Notes: a model not told the origin generated them from the letters alone. A DNA stretch of 39,305 nucleotides from Microcaldota archaeon (GCA_018812625.1 JAHJDH010000029.1:1-39305), one strand, 5' to 3'; counted from the stretch's first letter, positions 16,391-23,595 are shown. A program made the numbers and translations.

Positions 16391-16894
16391 TTATTCCTGA
16401 ACTCTGACTCTTTGTCCAAGTTCCTTATCTATCATAAACAGAGCCCCTGGAACGCCATCTGCCATTTCAAGCTTTGAAACGATATCTTCTGCAGAAGATT
16501 CCTCTTCAACCTGTTCTGTTACGAACCATTGCAGGAAGATTTCTGTTGCATTGTCCTTGTCAGATCTGGCAAGATTATAGAGATCGTTTATCATCCCGGT
16601 TACTTTCCTCTCATGGGAAAGTGAGGCCTTGAATACTTCAAGTGGTGATTTCCAGGAATTCTCTGGTTTTGCAATTTCAGCAAGATTTACTCCAGCTCCA
16701 ATATCAAGAAGATAGGTTAGGATTTTGGTTCCATGGCCCCATTCTTCATGTGCCTGGATTCTCATCCAGTTTGCAAATCCGTTGAGATTATTCTGTTCAA
16801 AGTACACTGACATTGCAAGATAAAGATATGAGGAATAATATTCCGCATTTATCTGCTTGTTCAGAGCAGTTTCCATTGCTTTGGTTATTTTCAT
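16391..16894 (-). CDS. Ferritin (iron-storage, ferroxidase type)
   Basis: 167 aa from ATG 16894, chosen because AGGTGA precedes it; a GTG at 16903 is the longer alternative. Non-haem ferritin of the FtnA type forms a 24-mer that oxidises and stores Fe(II). Ferroxidase ligands are visible: Glu 18 (NAEYYSSYLYL), the EEWGH motif at 50-54, and the later EQVEEE helix with Gln and Glu ligands. Length is normal. It is third in the operon peroxiredoxin-superoxide reductase-ferritin, which combines removal of reactive oxygen with iron sequestration. Confidence 0.95.
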   Translation of the reverse strand: MKITKAMETALNKQINAEYYSSYLYLAMSVYFEQNNLNGFANWMRIQAHEEWGHGTKILTYLLDIGAGVNLAEIAKPENSWKSPLEVFKASLSHERKVTGMINDLYNLARSDKDNATEIFLQWFVTEQVEEESSAEDIVSKLEMADGVPGALFMIDKELGQRVRVQE

Positions 16895-16903
16895 ATTTTT
16901 CAC

Positions 16904-17278
16904 CTAGCTTTTCCACAGTCCATGGATATTGCAGAATTCTCTAGCTTCGATTTTATCTGCAGAAATATTAAACTCTGCTTCTGGAGCATCTCCAGGCTGA
17001 AGGTATTTACGATACACCCTTCCATCTGCAATTACCTCGATCCATTCAATGTAATGCTTTTCTTCCATAGGGTGTGGAATTGATCCTACTTTGACCAAAA
17101 CTCCTGTTTCTGTTTTCTCGATTACAGGAACATGTTTTTCAGTGGATGAATCCGCTGTCTGCTCAGCTAAAAGCTGCATAGGCTGCTCGCAGCAAACCAG
17201 TGTTCCGGCACCTCCTCTTAAAACTTCAGTCATCTGTCCACAAACATTACATTTGAAAACTTGTTTTTGTTCTGCCAT
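16904..17278 (-). CDS. dfx: Desulfoferrodoxin-type superoxide reductase
   Basis: 124 aa from ATG 17278. Reduces superoxide to hydrogen peroxide without making oxygen, typical of anaerobes and microaerophiles. The N-terminal desulforedoxin domain has the Fe-Cys4 set C10, C13, C29, C30. The C-terminal domain has the catalytic Fe(His4Cys) set H49, H69, H75, C116, H119 ([18 protein letters not shown]), and the conserved Glu-Lys before H49 is present. It is therefore a two-iron 2Fe-SOR. A GTG nine bases upstream is an alternative start. It sits between peroxiredoxin, which can remove the peroxide product, and ferritin. Confidence 0.95.
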   Translation of the reverse strand: MAEQKQVFKCNVCGQMTEVLRGGAGTLVCCEQPMQLLAEQTADSSTEKHVPVIEKTETGVLVKVGSIPHPMEEKHYIEWIEVIADGRVYRKYLQPGDAPEAEFNISADKIEAREFCNIHGLWKS

Positions 17279-17287
17279 ATTTTTCAC

Positions 17288-17851
17288 CTATATTTTACCA
17301 ATTAAGTCTACTCCTGGCTTTAAAGTGTCTTTGCCAGGACTCCAGGCAGCAGGACAGACCTGCGCGGGATTTTCCCGAACAAACTTTGCTGCTTGTAATT
17401 TTCGAAGTGCTTCTTTTGCGCTTCTTCCAATACTATTATCATGCACTTCAAATGCCTTGAGCACTCCGTCCGGATCAACTATGAATGTTCCTCGAAGGGA
17501 AAGACCCTCGCTTGGAATATGAGTTCCAAATACCTTGCACATCTCATGTGTTGGATCTGCACCCATTGGATATTGAATCTTTTTTATCGCTGGAGAATTA
17601 TCATGCCATGCTTTGTGCACAAATGCAGTATCAGTACTTATACTGATAATTTCTGCATCGGATTGTTTGAAAAGTTCATATGCATTTGCAAATTCCTCAA
17701 GTTCAGTTGGACAGACAAACGTAAAGTCAGCAGGATAGAAAACAAGAACTAACCATTTTCCCTTGTAGTCTGATAATTTGACTTTCTTTATATCTTCATT
17801 CTGAAAGATTTCAAATTCAAAATCTGGTATATTTTCTCCTATTTTTATCAT
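17288..17851 (-). CDS. 2-Cys peroxiredoxin (AhpC/Prx1 type)
   Basis: 187 aa from ATG 17851. Thiol peroxidase that reduces hydrogen peroxide and organic peroxides. The peroxidatic Cys is at about 47 in the motif YPADFTFVCPTE, and the resolving Cys is near 166 in the segment QVCPAAW. Both are present, so it is a typical 2-Cys enzyme. The GTPIPSEG-like segment reads GTHIPSEGLSLRGTFIVDP, as in AhpC. It is the first gene of the oxidative-stress operon and diverges from an Lrp-like regulator; the promoter lies in 17852-17893. No reductase partner gene is nearby. Confidence 0.95.
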   Translation of the reverse strand: MIKIGENIPDFEFEIFQNEDIKKVKLSDYKGKWLVLVFYPADFTFVCPTELEEFANAYELFKQSDAEIISISTDTAFVHKAWHDNSPAIKKIQYPMGADPTHEMCKVFGTHIPSEGLSLRGTFIVDPDGVLKAFEVHDNSIGRSAKEALRKLQAAKFVRENPAQVCPAAWSPGKDTLKPGVDLIGKI

Positions 17852-17877
17852 AGAATTCACTGATATACTCTAAAATT

Positions 17878-17905
17878 GGTTCATTATTAAAACCTAATGG
17901 TTCAT
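17878..17905. promoter_or_regulatory. GGTTCAT direct repeats flanking a shared TATA element
   Basis: GGTTCAT occurs at 17878-17884 and 17899-17905, exactly 21 bp apart (two helical turns). Both copies are followed by an AT-rich trinucleotide. Between them TTATTAAAACC at 17884-17894 reads as a TATA-like box on both strands. The spacing fits leaderless initiation at ATG 17915 and a short leader for ATG 17851. A paired operator for the adjacent Lrp-like regulator is inferred. Confidence 0.5.
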
Positions 17906-17914
17906 AATTCGAAC

Positions 17915-18334
17915 ATGGATGAAAAAGATGAAGTGATTCTAGAGGCCCTGATTGAAAACAGCAGAGTGCCACTCACCCGCATCGCATCGACGTTAAATAT
18001 TAGTGAAACCGCAGTTCGAAAGAGAATTAAGAAGCTAGAGGGTAAGGGCATAATTAGAGCTTATACTATAATTGTAGATCCATTCTATTTAGGTTACGCT
18101 GGAGTTGCACTCGTCGGAGTAGATGCTGCTCCTGAGCGGATTGTTGCTGTTTTTGAAGAGATTAAGGGGCTTGCTGGAATCAGATATTCTGCTATGACTT
18201 CAGGAGATCATATGATGATGTTTGAAGTATGGTACAAAAGCTCTGAGAAACTGAATAAATTTATTTTAAATCTTGAAAAAATGGAAGGAGTAACAAGGGT
18301 TTGTCCTGCTATTTATGTGAAACGGGCCGAATAG
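17915..18334 (+). CDS. Lrp/AsnC-family transcriptional regulator
   Basis: 139 aa from ATG 17915, preferred over ATG 17897 because it is 26 bp from the TATA-like element. The N-terminal winged helix-turn-helix (LTRIASTLNISETAVRKRIKKLEGKGII) is shown here only by its ends: it starts at LTRIAS and ends at GKGII, about residues 20-45. It is followed by an RAM effector-binding domain with alternating hydrophobic strands. Length is typical; Lrp proteins act as dimers or octamers. It diverges from the peroxiredoxin operon, so control of that operon and of itself through the GGTTCAT repeats is the simplest inference. The ligand is unknown. Confidence 0.9.
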   Translation: MDEKDEVILEALIENSRVPLTRIASTLNISETAVRKRIKKLEGKGIIRAYTIIVDPFYLGYAGVALVGVDAAPERIVAVFEEIKGLAGIRYSAMTSGDHMMMFEVWYKSSEKLNKFILNLEKMEGVTRVCPAIYVKRAE

Positions 18335-18388
18335 CTTATTCTGAATTTTAATTACATATTTTTAAACATGTTGTAACACAATATACTT

Positions 18389-19300
18389 ATGAACTGGCAG
18401 ATGAATCCATCAAAGGCCAAAGTGAATGTTGCATATTCGCCGACCAGCTCAAACAGCATTATAGTCTCAAAAATAAGGCATCTTCCAATGCTTGATGGAA
18501 TTGCTTTCACTCCACTTCCAGAAAAAGATCCAGAGAGAAGAGAAGCTCTTGTAAATATGACTAATCGAGAAAGAACCCTTTTCCTGTGGGGAGATGGACA
18601 CCACCACGATGAAAGTTATCATTTTACTTCAAGACCACTTACAAGTAGAGTAAGAAGACTAAAGGTCAATTTAGATGCCCACAGCGACGAATATGTTTCA
18701 ATGGATGATGGAGGAGATATAGACTTTGAAACACATAAACCCCTAAGAGGAAATCTAAAGTTCATGACATTTGCAAACCATATGAGCTGCACTGAAGCAG
18801 AAGGAGTTGAGATATTTACTACTGAGAAAATGAATGTGGGCGTATTGACTGAGATGGCCGATATATTTGTTCAGATAATAACAAACCGTGGAATAGTAAA
18901 ATTCATGGATATTGCTTGTGCGAGGGCTCTTTCTTTTGATGGTGAAGTTGACCTTACCCTTGATCTGGATCTAGTTCGTGGAATGGCTGTAGAGCTGGAA
19001 TTTATGCAAAAAAGGGATTCTGTTGGCTCTAAAGGAGTTCTTGAAGCACTTAAAATGATTATGCCCAGAGTTTCTGTTTTTGATATGGGCGGAATTGTTA
19101 GTCAGATTCCTGATTTTAATTTGATTGAAGGGGTTTTGCTCGGGAAACCTCCAAAAGAAGATGATGTTCAAAGATTTATTTTAGCTTCGGAAAACCCGGA
19201 GCTTGCTAGAGAAAACAAAGGAATGATTGATTTTGTAGGATCTTATGCTGCTATGACAATAGCAAACGCTATTCGAATTTTTTCAGAAACACGCGAATAA
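18389..19300 (+). CDS. Divergent arginase/deacetylase-fold (ureohydrolase-like) protein
   Basis: 303 aa. Three Mn-binding signatures of the ureohydrolase fold can be aligned by eye. GDGHHH at 68-73 corresponds to the GGDHS motif, NLDAHSDEY (DAHSD at 96-100) to DAHxD, and LTLDLDLVRG (D192, D194) to SFDxDxxDP. All six expected metal ligands have candidates. The rest of the sequence does not look like arginase, agmatinase or formiminoglutamase, so the substrate is open. A TATA-like ATTTTTAAACATG at about 18357-18369 is spaced for a leaderless start at ATG 18389. It stands alone between the redox cluster and the GC-richer lipoprotein region. Confidence 0.7.
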   Translation: MNWQMNPSKAKVNVAYSPTSSNSIIVSKIRHLPMLDGIAFTPLPEKDPERREALVNMTNRERTLFLWGDGHHHDESYHFTSRPLTSRVRRLKVNLDAHSDEYVSMDDGGDIDFETHKPLRGNLKFMTFANHMSCTEAEGVEIFTTEKMNVGVLTEMADIFVQIITNRGIVKFMDIACARALSFDGEVDLTLDLDLVRGMAVELEFMQKRDSVGSKGVLEALKMIMPRVSVFDMGGIVSQIPDFNLIEGVLLGKPPKEDDVQRFILASENPELARENKGMIDFVGSYAAMTIANAIRIFSETRE

Positions 19301-19426
19301 TCGTCATAGTAAACAAGCCCACAGACGAAGTGAACCACTAATGGCAGTGATAGATAGGGGAGTGCAGGCGTTAGTACATACGGAAGGCGTTTATCTTTAA
19401 GAAAAAAGAAGTACAAAAATAAAAAA
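19301..19426 (-). terminator. Intergenic region with U-rich terminator of the reverse-strand lipoprotein
   Basis: Just beyond the lipoprotein stop, 19401-19426 reads on the reverse strand as TTTTTTATTTTTG followed by another T-rich run, a likely archaeal intrinsic terminator. The remaining 19301-19400 is visibly less AT-rich than the surrounding DNA, like the lipoprotein gene. No gene or RNA is recognised in it. Confidence 0.5.
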
Positions 19427-20266
19427 TTAATCCGTTGGATGAACCACGTACCATTTCCCGTCGATACCCTGGCCGTTCGTATCGCCCGGTGCATCATCAC
19501 CAGCATAGGTGTAGAGCGGCATGCCATTGTAGCTGACCTGGGTCGTGTTATCGGTTCTCATAGCCACACCAAACTCACCTGGAAATCCGCTCGGGATGGA
19601 TATCGTATCCACAACAAGCAATGGTGGCCAGTTTATCTCGCAGCTATCGTAGCAGGTGCTTATGCCATCAGCATCAGGACTAAACGCGTACAACGTGTAT
19701 CCAGTACCATCAACAAGAATCTCACCCAAGCTGCTATTGTCCGTCTTCACGGTATAGATTATCGCTCCGGTGCATCTCCAGTTTATCTCGGCAGTGCGGT
19801 TCTCATACACTACACAAGCAGGACTGCATCCGGGCCGAGTAATCTGAATCCCCAACCACCAGGTCTTAGAATTGTTATTATACACCGCATCAACGTCGGT
19901 AATGTTCCCAGCATCCATGCAGCTACTCGCCCTGGCGATGCCGAGGGCATCCGCAACAGTCATCCGGCATGGGATTTCCCATTCGCGTACGCACTTCTGC
20001 TGGTATTCGCACCATGAGTATCCAGCCGATCCCTTGCATCCATGAGTATCGGAATCATTCCCTACAATCTGCGGACACGGAGCGAATTCGCAGTTCGGCC
20101 CAGTTCTTCCAACCGCGCTTCCATCAGGGCATATCTTCGCCTCTTGTGTGCATGCAGTAGTATTATTCGCCGGAGGCGTTTGCTGCGTGCAGCCCAGAGT
20201 CAGAATAAGCATAATCGATAAAACAACTAATATGAGCTTCAGAAAATCACCATCTAAAGAATCCAT
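19427..20266 (-). CDS. Cys-rich lipoprotein with PF03640-type secreted repeat
   Basis: 279 aa. N-terminal hydrophobic segment followed by a lipobox-like LILTLGC (Cys about 26), so it is probably a surface lipoprotein. A Cys/Pro-rich module follows (EAKICPDGSAVGRTGPNCE, then C-P), then several spaced Cys pairs. The C-terminal half contains GYTLYAFSPDADGISTCYD and CEINWPPLL, the pattern of the 'secreted repeat of unknown function' family (PF03640/COG4315), partly repeated in LYTYAGDDAPGD. Codon use is clearly GC-richer than the neighbours, suggesting recent transfer. Function unknown. The start is uncertain: no Shine-Dalgarno is seen, and a TATA-like TTATAAATG lies only a few bases upstream. 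Confidence 0.82.
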   Translation of the reverse strand: MDSLDGDFLKLILVVLSIMLILTLGCTQQTPPANNTTACTQEAKICPDGSAVGRTGPNCEFAPCPQIVGNDSDTHGCKGSAGYSWCEYQQKCVREWEIPCRMTVADALGIARASSCMDAGNITDVDAVYNNNSKTWWLGIQITRPGCSPACVVYENRTAEINWRCTGAIIYTVKTDNSSLGEILVDGTGYTLYAFSPDADGISTCYDSCEINWPPLLVVDTISIPSGFPGEFGVAMRTDNTTQVSYNGMPLYTYAGDDAPGDTNGQGIDGKWYVVHPTD

Positions 20267-20512
20267 ATTAACATTTATAACTTGTCGATTGCGTGGAAAT
20301 CATCATCCAAACGGCGGTCTTGTTTCTAAAAGCAGGCAGAATCCAGATGGAGCATTTTTCTCCACATTTATAAACAGTTAAAAATCACTTTCTAGCATAA
20401 TAATCATATGTCGAAAGCGTTAAGGAGAAGCGTCAATACTATTGATTCCAAGTCCAGCGACATTTCCGTGAAAGAACCGCTTGAATCTCTATCCATTAAG
20501 ACAAGGACAGGA
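20267..20512. other. Intergenic region with promoter-like sites, no convincing gene
   Basis: Two near-identical words, ACATTTATAA, occur at about 20274 and 20364. Either could be a TATA box on either strand for the lipoprotein or for a short forward transcript. A forward frame from ATG 20408 (about 46 codons) runs into the antisense of the tRNA gene and is not accepted as a gene. Nothing else is recognised. Confidence 0.35.
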
Positions 20513-20688
20513 TGCAGGAGGAAGGATTCGAACCTTCGAAGGCACTAAGCCACAGGATATCTTGGAACAGAAAGGAACATCAAAACTTCGAGAAAACCTC
20601 AGGAAGTTTGATGGAACTTTATCCTAGGAAAAACATAAGGAAAGTTCCCTTAAGTCCTGCGCATTTGACCAGACTTTGCTACTCCTGC
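20513..20688 (-). tRNA. tRNA-Leu (anticodon UAA) containing a 90-nt intron
   Basis: Reading the reverse strand from 20688: acceptor GCAGGAG pairs with CTCCTGC (20514-20520), with A73 at 20513 and no encoded CCA. A D-arm with CTGGTCAAA is present. The anticodon stem is CAGGA/TCCTG with loop CTTAAGA, giving UAA. The long variable arm has a GGC/GCC stem, and the T-arm is GAAGG-TTCGAAT-CCTTC. The long variable arm and discriminator A fit class II tRNA-Leu. The gene is 176 nt; removing the intron at 20559-20648 gives an 86-nt tRNA. The body was assigned by hand folding. Confidence 0.92.
20559..20648 (-). other. tRNA intron at the canonical 37/38 position
   Basis: The intron lies between G37 and A38. 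A relaxed bulge-helix-bulge can be drawn: anticodon CTT pairs with intron AAG, the inner helix is GAAC/GTTC, and 3-nt bulges AG^G and AT^A sit at the two cut sites, with one A-C mismatch in the central helix. The intron interior forms a hairpin with arms ATCAAACTTC and GAAGTTTTGAT (one bulge). At 90 nt it is longer than many archaeal tRNA introns. Confidence 0.8.
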
Positions 20689-20801
20689 ATATGTAAATAC
20701 GATAGCCCTGAAGAAGAACTCCGGGACCAAATAGCTACCTAACTGTAAAGGAAAACAAATAAATTCTAATCGCAGAAATGCATATGCGAAAGGTGAATAT
20801 T

Positions 20802-20930
20802 ATGGCAACTGAAACAAAAAAGAAAACAACAAAGAAAAAGACTGCAAAACCAAAGACCAGCAAGGCAAAAAGCTCAAAGACAAAGAGCAAAGCTAAAACA
20901 ACAAAAGGATGCAAAAGTTGCTGTGGATAA
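20802..20930 (+). CDS. Small Lys-rich protein with C-terminal CKSCCG
   Basis: A 42-codon ORF with a good ribosome-binding site (AGGTGA at 20791-20796, 5 nt before the ATG). About 18 of 42 residues are Lys and most others are Thr, Ser, Ala or Pro, as in histone H1-like or chromosomal tail peptides. The end is GCKSCCG, three Cys in five residues, which could bind metal or form disulfides. Its stop is 2 bp from the convergent M24 peptidase stop. Length, start signal and composition make it a likely real gene. A nucleic-acid-compacting role is inference. Confidence 0.7.
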   Translation: MATETKKKTTKKKTAKPKTSKAKSSKTKSKAKTTKGCKSCCG

Positions 20931-20932
20931 AT

Positions 20933-21874
20933 CTACAGCACTTTTACTTTTTTTCCATCATAAAAAACTGTTTCTTCAAACCTCATTCCATACTGCTTTA
21001 GATAAAACGCAGGCTCAATTGCAAGAACAGTACCCGCAAGAGAATCTTTTGATTTTGATCTCAGGTTTGGAAGCTCATGAACATCCAAACCAACTCCATG
21101 TCCAATCGAATGGATAAGTTTTGGAAAACCGAATTTCTCAAGTTTTTTCTCTGAAAGCTTTGCAAGAGCCCCTCCTGTTTTAAGATTTGGAATTTCATCG
21201 ATAATAGAGTAAAACAGATTTTGCAGATTTTCATACTGCTCTTTTTTCTTTTTGTTCCCATCGAGGATAAAACAGCGTGTCAGGTCAGAGCAATAATGTT
21301 TGTACTTAACACCATAATCAATCATAACAAGATTTCCGATTTTTTTCTTCCTTGCTTTGTAGTGTGGAAATGAAGTAGAAGAATCAGCTGCAACAATAGG
21401 ATCGAATGCCAATTCAAGGCCCATTTCAATTGTCAGTATTTTGAGCTGCTTTTCAAGATCAAGCTCGCTCTTGGCTTTTTTGAAATCAAGGGATTCGAAT
21501 ATTTCACGAGTGAAGCATGCTGCTTTTTTGATTGATGCAACTTCAGAAGGAGTCTTTTTTGCCCTTTCTCGAAAGAGCTTGAGAGAAACATCAACTGGAT
21601 TGCAAAGAACTTCCAAACGAGATAAAAGTGCAGCAGAAATAGAAGAAAAATCCATCTGCACCTTCTTCCGATAGATATATTTGGAGAGCTCTTTTATCGG
21701 ATCTTTATAAACAATAATTTTGCCTTTGAATTGCGATCTTGCAAGAGCTTCATTCATCTTTGGAACAAATAATATCTTTTGATCTTTAATTAGAAGAAAA
21801 GAATGGTCAATGTCGACTTTTGAATAATAGTAGAAGTTTGGATTAAATTCCTCACCGCGATACAAAAGCAACAT
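20933..21874 (-). CDS. M24-family metallopeptidase (Xaa-Pro dipeptidase-like)
   Basis: 313 aa, pita-bread fold. The N-terminal creatinase-like domain (about 1-125) is followed by the catalytic domain with all five metal ligands in order: Asp in MIDYG, Asp in CSDLTRCF, His in SIGHGVGLDVHE, Glu in AIEPAFY, and Glu in RFEETV. It probably cleaves Xaa-Pro dipeptides or N-terminal residues in the cytoplasm. It is slightly shorter than typical prolidases (~350 aa). A TATA-like TCTTTATAGC at 21896-21905 lies 26 bp upstream of ATG 21874, consistent with a leaderless transcript. The gene converges with the Lys-rich small protein. Confidence 0.9.
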   Translation of the reverse strand: MLLLYRGEEFNPNFYYYSKVDIDHSFLLIKDQKILFVPKMNEALARSQFKGKIIVYKDPIKELSKYIYRKKVQMDFSSISAALLSRLEVLCNPVDVSLKLFRERAKKTPSEVASIKKAACFTREIFESLDFKKAKSELDLEKQLKILTIEMGLELAFDPIVAADSSTSFPHYKARKKKIGNLVMIDYGVKYKHYCSDLTRCFILDGNKKKKEQYENLQNLFYSIIDEIPNLKTGGALAKLSEKKLEKFGFPKLIHSIGHGVGLDVHELPNLRSKSKDSLAGTVLAIEPAFYLKQYGMRFEETVFYDGKKVKVL

Positions 21875-21965
21875 GAACTTGATAAGTAGACAATGCTATA
21901 AAGAATTTCGGTGTGTGCAGGAAAAAAAGAAAAGGAGTTTAAAAAACAGCTGAGTATTGGATTTT

Positions 21966-22781
21966 ATGAAAATTTTACCAATAATTATCCTTATTGCACT
22001 CTTCTTGACATTTGGGTGTATGGGAACTGAAACGAATCAAAGTGGATATAGCAAAGCAGCAATTGCTCCAGCGCCATATGATATGGAAGATTCTGCATCT
22101 TATGAAGGAGAATATGTAACAAAAGAAAGCTATATCAGAGTTAAAGTGAATGGTCAGTTAGACGATCAATTTGAAAAATTAAAGGACCAACTCAGTTCTG
22201 ATGGTGCAAAAGTTAGTGATATCAATTACAATGAATATGGAGATCAGATACAATATAGTGTAACGATCAAAGTTCTGCCAAGTAAATTTGATAGCACAAT
22301 TGATAGGATCAAAGAATATGGAGAAGTGAAAGATCTCTCGATATCTCTTGAGGATGTAACAAAACAGTATACTGATCTTGATACTAGAATATCAAACAAA
22401 GAAAATGAATTAACCAGGTTGAATCAACTCTATAATAAAAGTGAAACAGTCAGTGAAATTATTGAGGTGGAAAGAGAACTGACACGGGTTGAAACAGAAT
22501 TGGAAATGCTCAAATGGCAAAAACAAGATTTAGAATCTAGAATTAGCAGATCAACAATCAGGTTAACTCTTTATGAAGATAAACCAGCAACTCAGAGCTT
22601 GATCTTGAGTCTTGAGAACTTGGCAGTTATGTTCTTTGGTGCTATTGCAGCTGCTATAACTATTATTGTCATCGGGGTTGGATTTTTGATTCCGGTTGCT
22701 ATTGTAATTGGACTTTTGGTCTTGCTATACAAAGCAATCAGACATCGAAAACCTTCTGCTTCCCGGAATCAACCTCGATAG
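21966..22781 (+). CDS. DUF4349-family lipoprotein
   Basis: 271 aa from ATG 21966; TTG 21957 is less likely because a TATA-like GTTTAAAAAAC at about 21937-21947 fits ATG 21966 as a leaderless start. A signal segment with lipobox LFLTFGC anchors the N-terminus. The extracellular domain of ~190 aa contains a coiled coil (about 140-195: RISNKENELTRLNQLYNKSE, then ELTRVETELEMLKW). A C-terminal membrane helix of about 35 residues, rich in Ile/Val/Ala, ends in a basic cytoplasmic tail. This is the usual DUF4349 architecture. Function unknown. The last 44 bp overlap the 3' end of the gene on the other strand. Confidence 0.88.
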   Translation: MKILPIIILIALFLTFGCMGTETNQSGYSKAAIAPAPYDMEDSASYEGEYVTKESYIRVKVNGQLDDQFEKLKDQLSSDGAKVSDINYNEYGDQIQYSVTIKVLPSKFDSTIDRIKEYGEVKDLSISLEDVTKQYTDLDTRISNKENELTRLNQLYNKSETVSEIIEVERELTRVETELEMLKWQKQDLESRISRSTIRLTLYEDKPATQSLILSLENLAVMFFGAIAAAITIIVIGVGFLIPVAIVIGLLVLLYKAIRHRKPSASRNQPR

Positions 22782-23064
22782 TTAATTTTGCAGGCGTTTT
22801 TGAAAGAGGATAGGTAAAATCCACTGCCTGTCCTTTTCTTATTCTTTTTCGCTCGAACTTGATGTTATCCCCAGGGAACTTGGCTTCCACTGTAACCTTA
22901 TAGAGATTTCTGTTAGCAACCACAGTCAAAGTAGTGTTGTTCTCAAAATTCTTTTTTCTGTAGTTAAATGGCCTGTTTCTTAGGATAACGAATACTAGTG
23001 CTAGTATAAATAGTAGAACAAACCCTCCAATACAACCCAATACTAGGGTAGTTTCGTCGCTCAT
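22738..23064 (-). CDS. Small single-TM protein, family not recognised
   Basis: 108 aa. One membrane helix at about residues 8-28 is followed by a basic segment (RNRPFNYRKK) and a predicted all-beta domain of ~70 residues with alternating hydrophobic strands (LTVVANRNLYKVTVEAKF). The ATG overlaps the stop of the PIN gene as ATGA, so the two form a coupled pair. The 3' end overlaps the convergent DUF4349 gene by 44 bp. No catalytic motif is seen. Confidence 0.72.
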   Translation of the reverse strand: MSDETTLVLGCIGGFVLLFILALVFVILRNRPFNYRKKNFENNTTLTVVANRNLYKVTVEAKFPGDNIKFERKRIRKGQAVDFTYPLSKTPAKLTIEVDSGKQKVFDV

Positions 23065-23444
23065 ATGAATCCCAAGCTTGATCGAGATTTAACTACGACT
23101 ACCTTTATTTTAAAGGGTCGCAATCTCTTTCGCAAAAGAGTATCATTAGTTGCAACAATTGCATTGTGCTCTCTTGCATATTCCACTATCCAATCATCCA
23201 CATATTGATCACTTTTAATTACTTCAATCGGATTTGACTCCAGAATTTTTTTTGCAAGACGTGCTGCAATGCCGTTTTTGCTTTTAGATTTGCCAAGATT
23301 CTCAAGCTCAACAATTGTCCGAGATGAAATGACAAATTTATGACTGACCTCTAGAAGATAATCCAGTTCTTTGATTACATTGATTTTGAACTGAAATGGC
23401 ACTAAAAGAAAATTAGTGTCAAGAATTACGATTCTAGGAGCCAT
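23061..23444 (-). CDS. PIN-domain protein (FCF1/Nob1-like group)
   Basis: 127 aa from ATG 23444. PIN-domain nuclease fold; acidic residues typical of the metal site are visible in ILDTNFLL, TIVELENLG, VDDWIVEYA and ATNDTLLRKRL. The ending of ~20 basic and hydrophobic residues resembles COG1412 archaeal proteins related to rRNA-processing FCF1. No antitoxin-like gene is adjacent, so a VapC toxin is less likely than an RNA-processing role. A TATA-like AGTTTTTATG at 23466-23476 is spaced for a leaderless start. The frame stays open far upstream, but that part is antisense to the next gene and is not included. Confidence 0.83.
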   Translation of the reverse strand: MAPRIVILDTNFLLVPFQFKINVIKELDYLLEVSHKFVISSRTIVELENLGKSKSKNGIAARLAKKILESNPIEVIKSDQYVDDWIVEYAREHNAIVATNDTLLRKRLRPFKIKVVVVKSRSSLGFI

Positions 23445-23529
23445 ACACAAGCTACAGCCGAAGTTACATAAAAACTTTTCGTCTAAAAAAGCAAGATTAG
23501 GGAAGTTGTGGGAAACTATGTGAAGAAGG

Positions 23530-23545
23530 GAATATTTATAAAGAG
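23530..23545 (+). promoter_or_regulatory. TATA-like promoter of the Asp-rich lipoprotein gene
   Basis: GGAATATTTATAAAGAG is a strong TATA-like element. It predicts a start of transcription near 23564 and a ~30-nt leader carrying the ribosome-binding sequence GAGGGTGAT (23580-23588) before ATG 23596. Confidence 0.5.
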
Positions 23546-23595
23546 TTGCCCTCAAAAATAGATTATTAACAATTATGGAGAGGGTGATGTAAAAA

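Noticed and set aside
20408-20548. Forward ORF of about 46 codons after a TATA-like element
   Set aside because: Its second half is antisense to the tRNA-Leu gene and its ending is determined by tRNA sequence. No ribosome-binding site is seen.
20559-20648. C/D-box guide RNA within the tRNA intron
   Set aside because: Only CTGA and a partial TGATG are present; terminal C and D boxes are missing.
23061-23444. PIN protein as VapC toxin of a toxin-antitoxin pair
   Set aside because: The coupled partner is a membrane protein with no DNA-binding domain, and the PIN sequence resembles the FCF1-like group.
23574-23591. Five-codon ORF (ATG...TAA) just before the Asp-rich lipoprotein
   Set aside because: It coincides with the ribosome-binding sequence GAGGGTGATG and has no informative codons.
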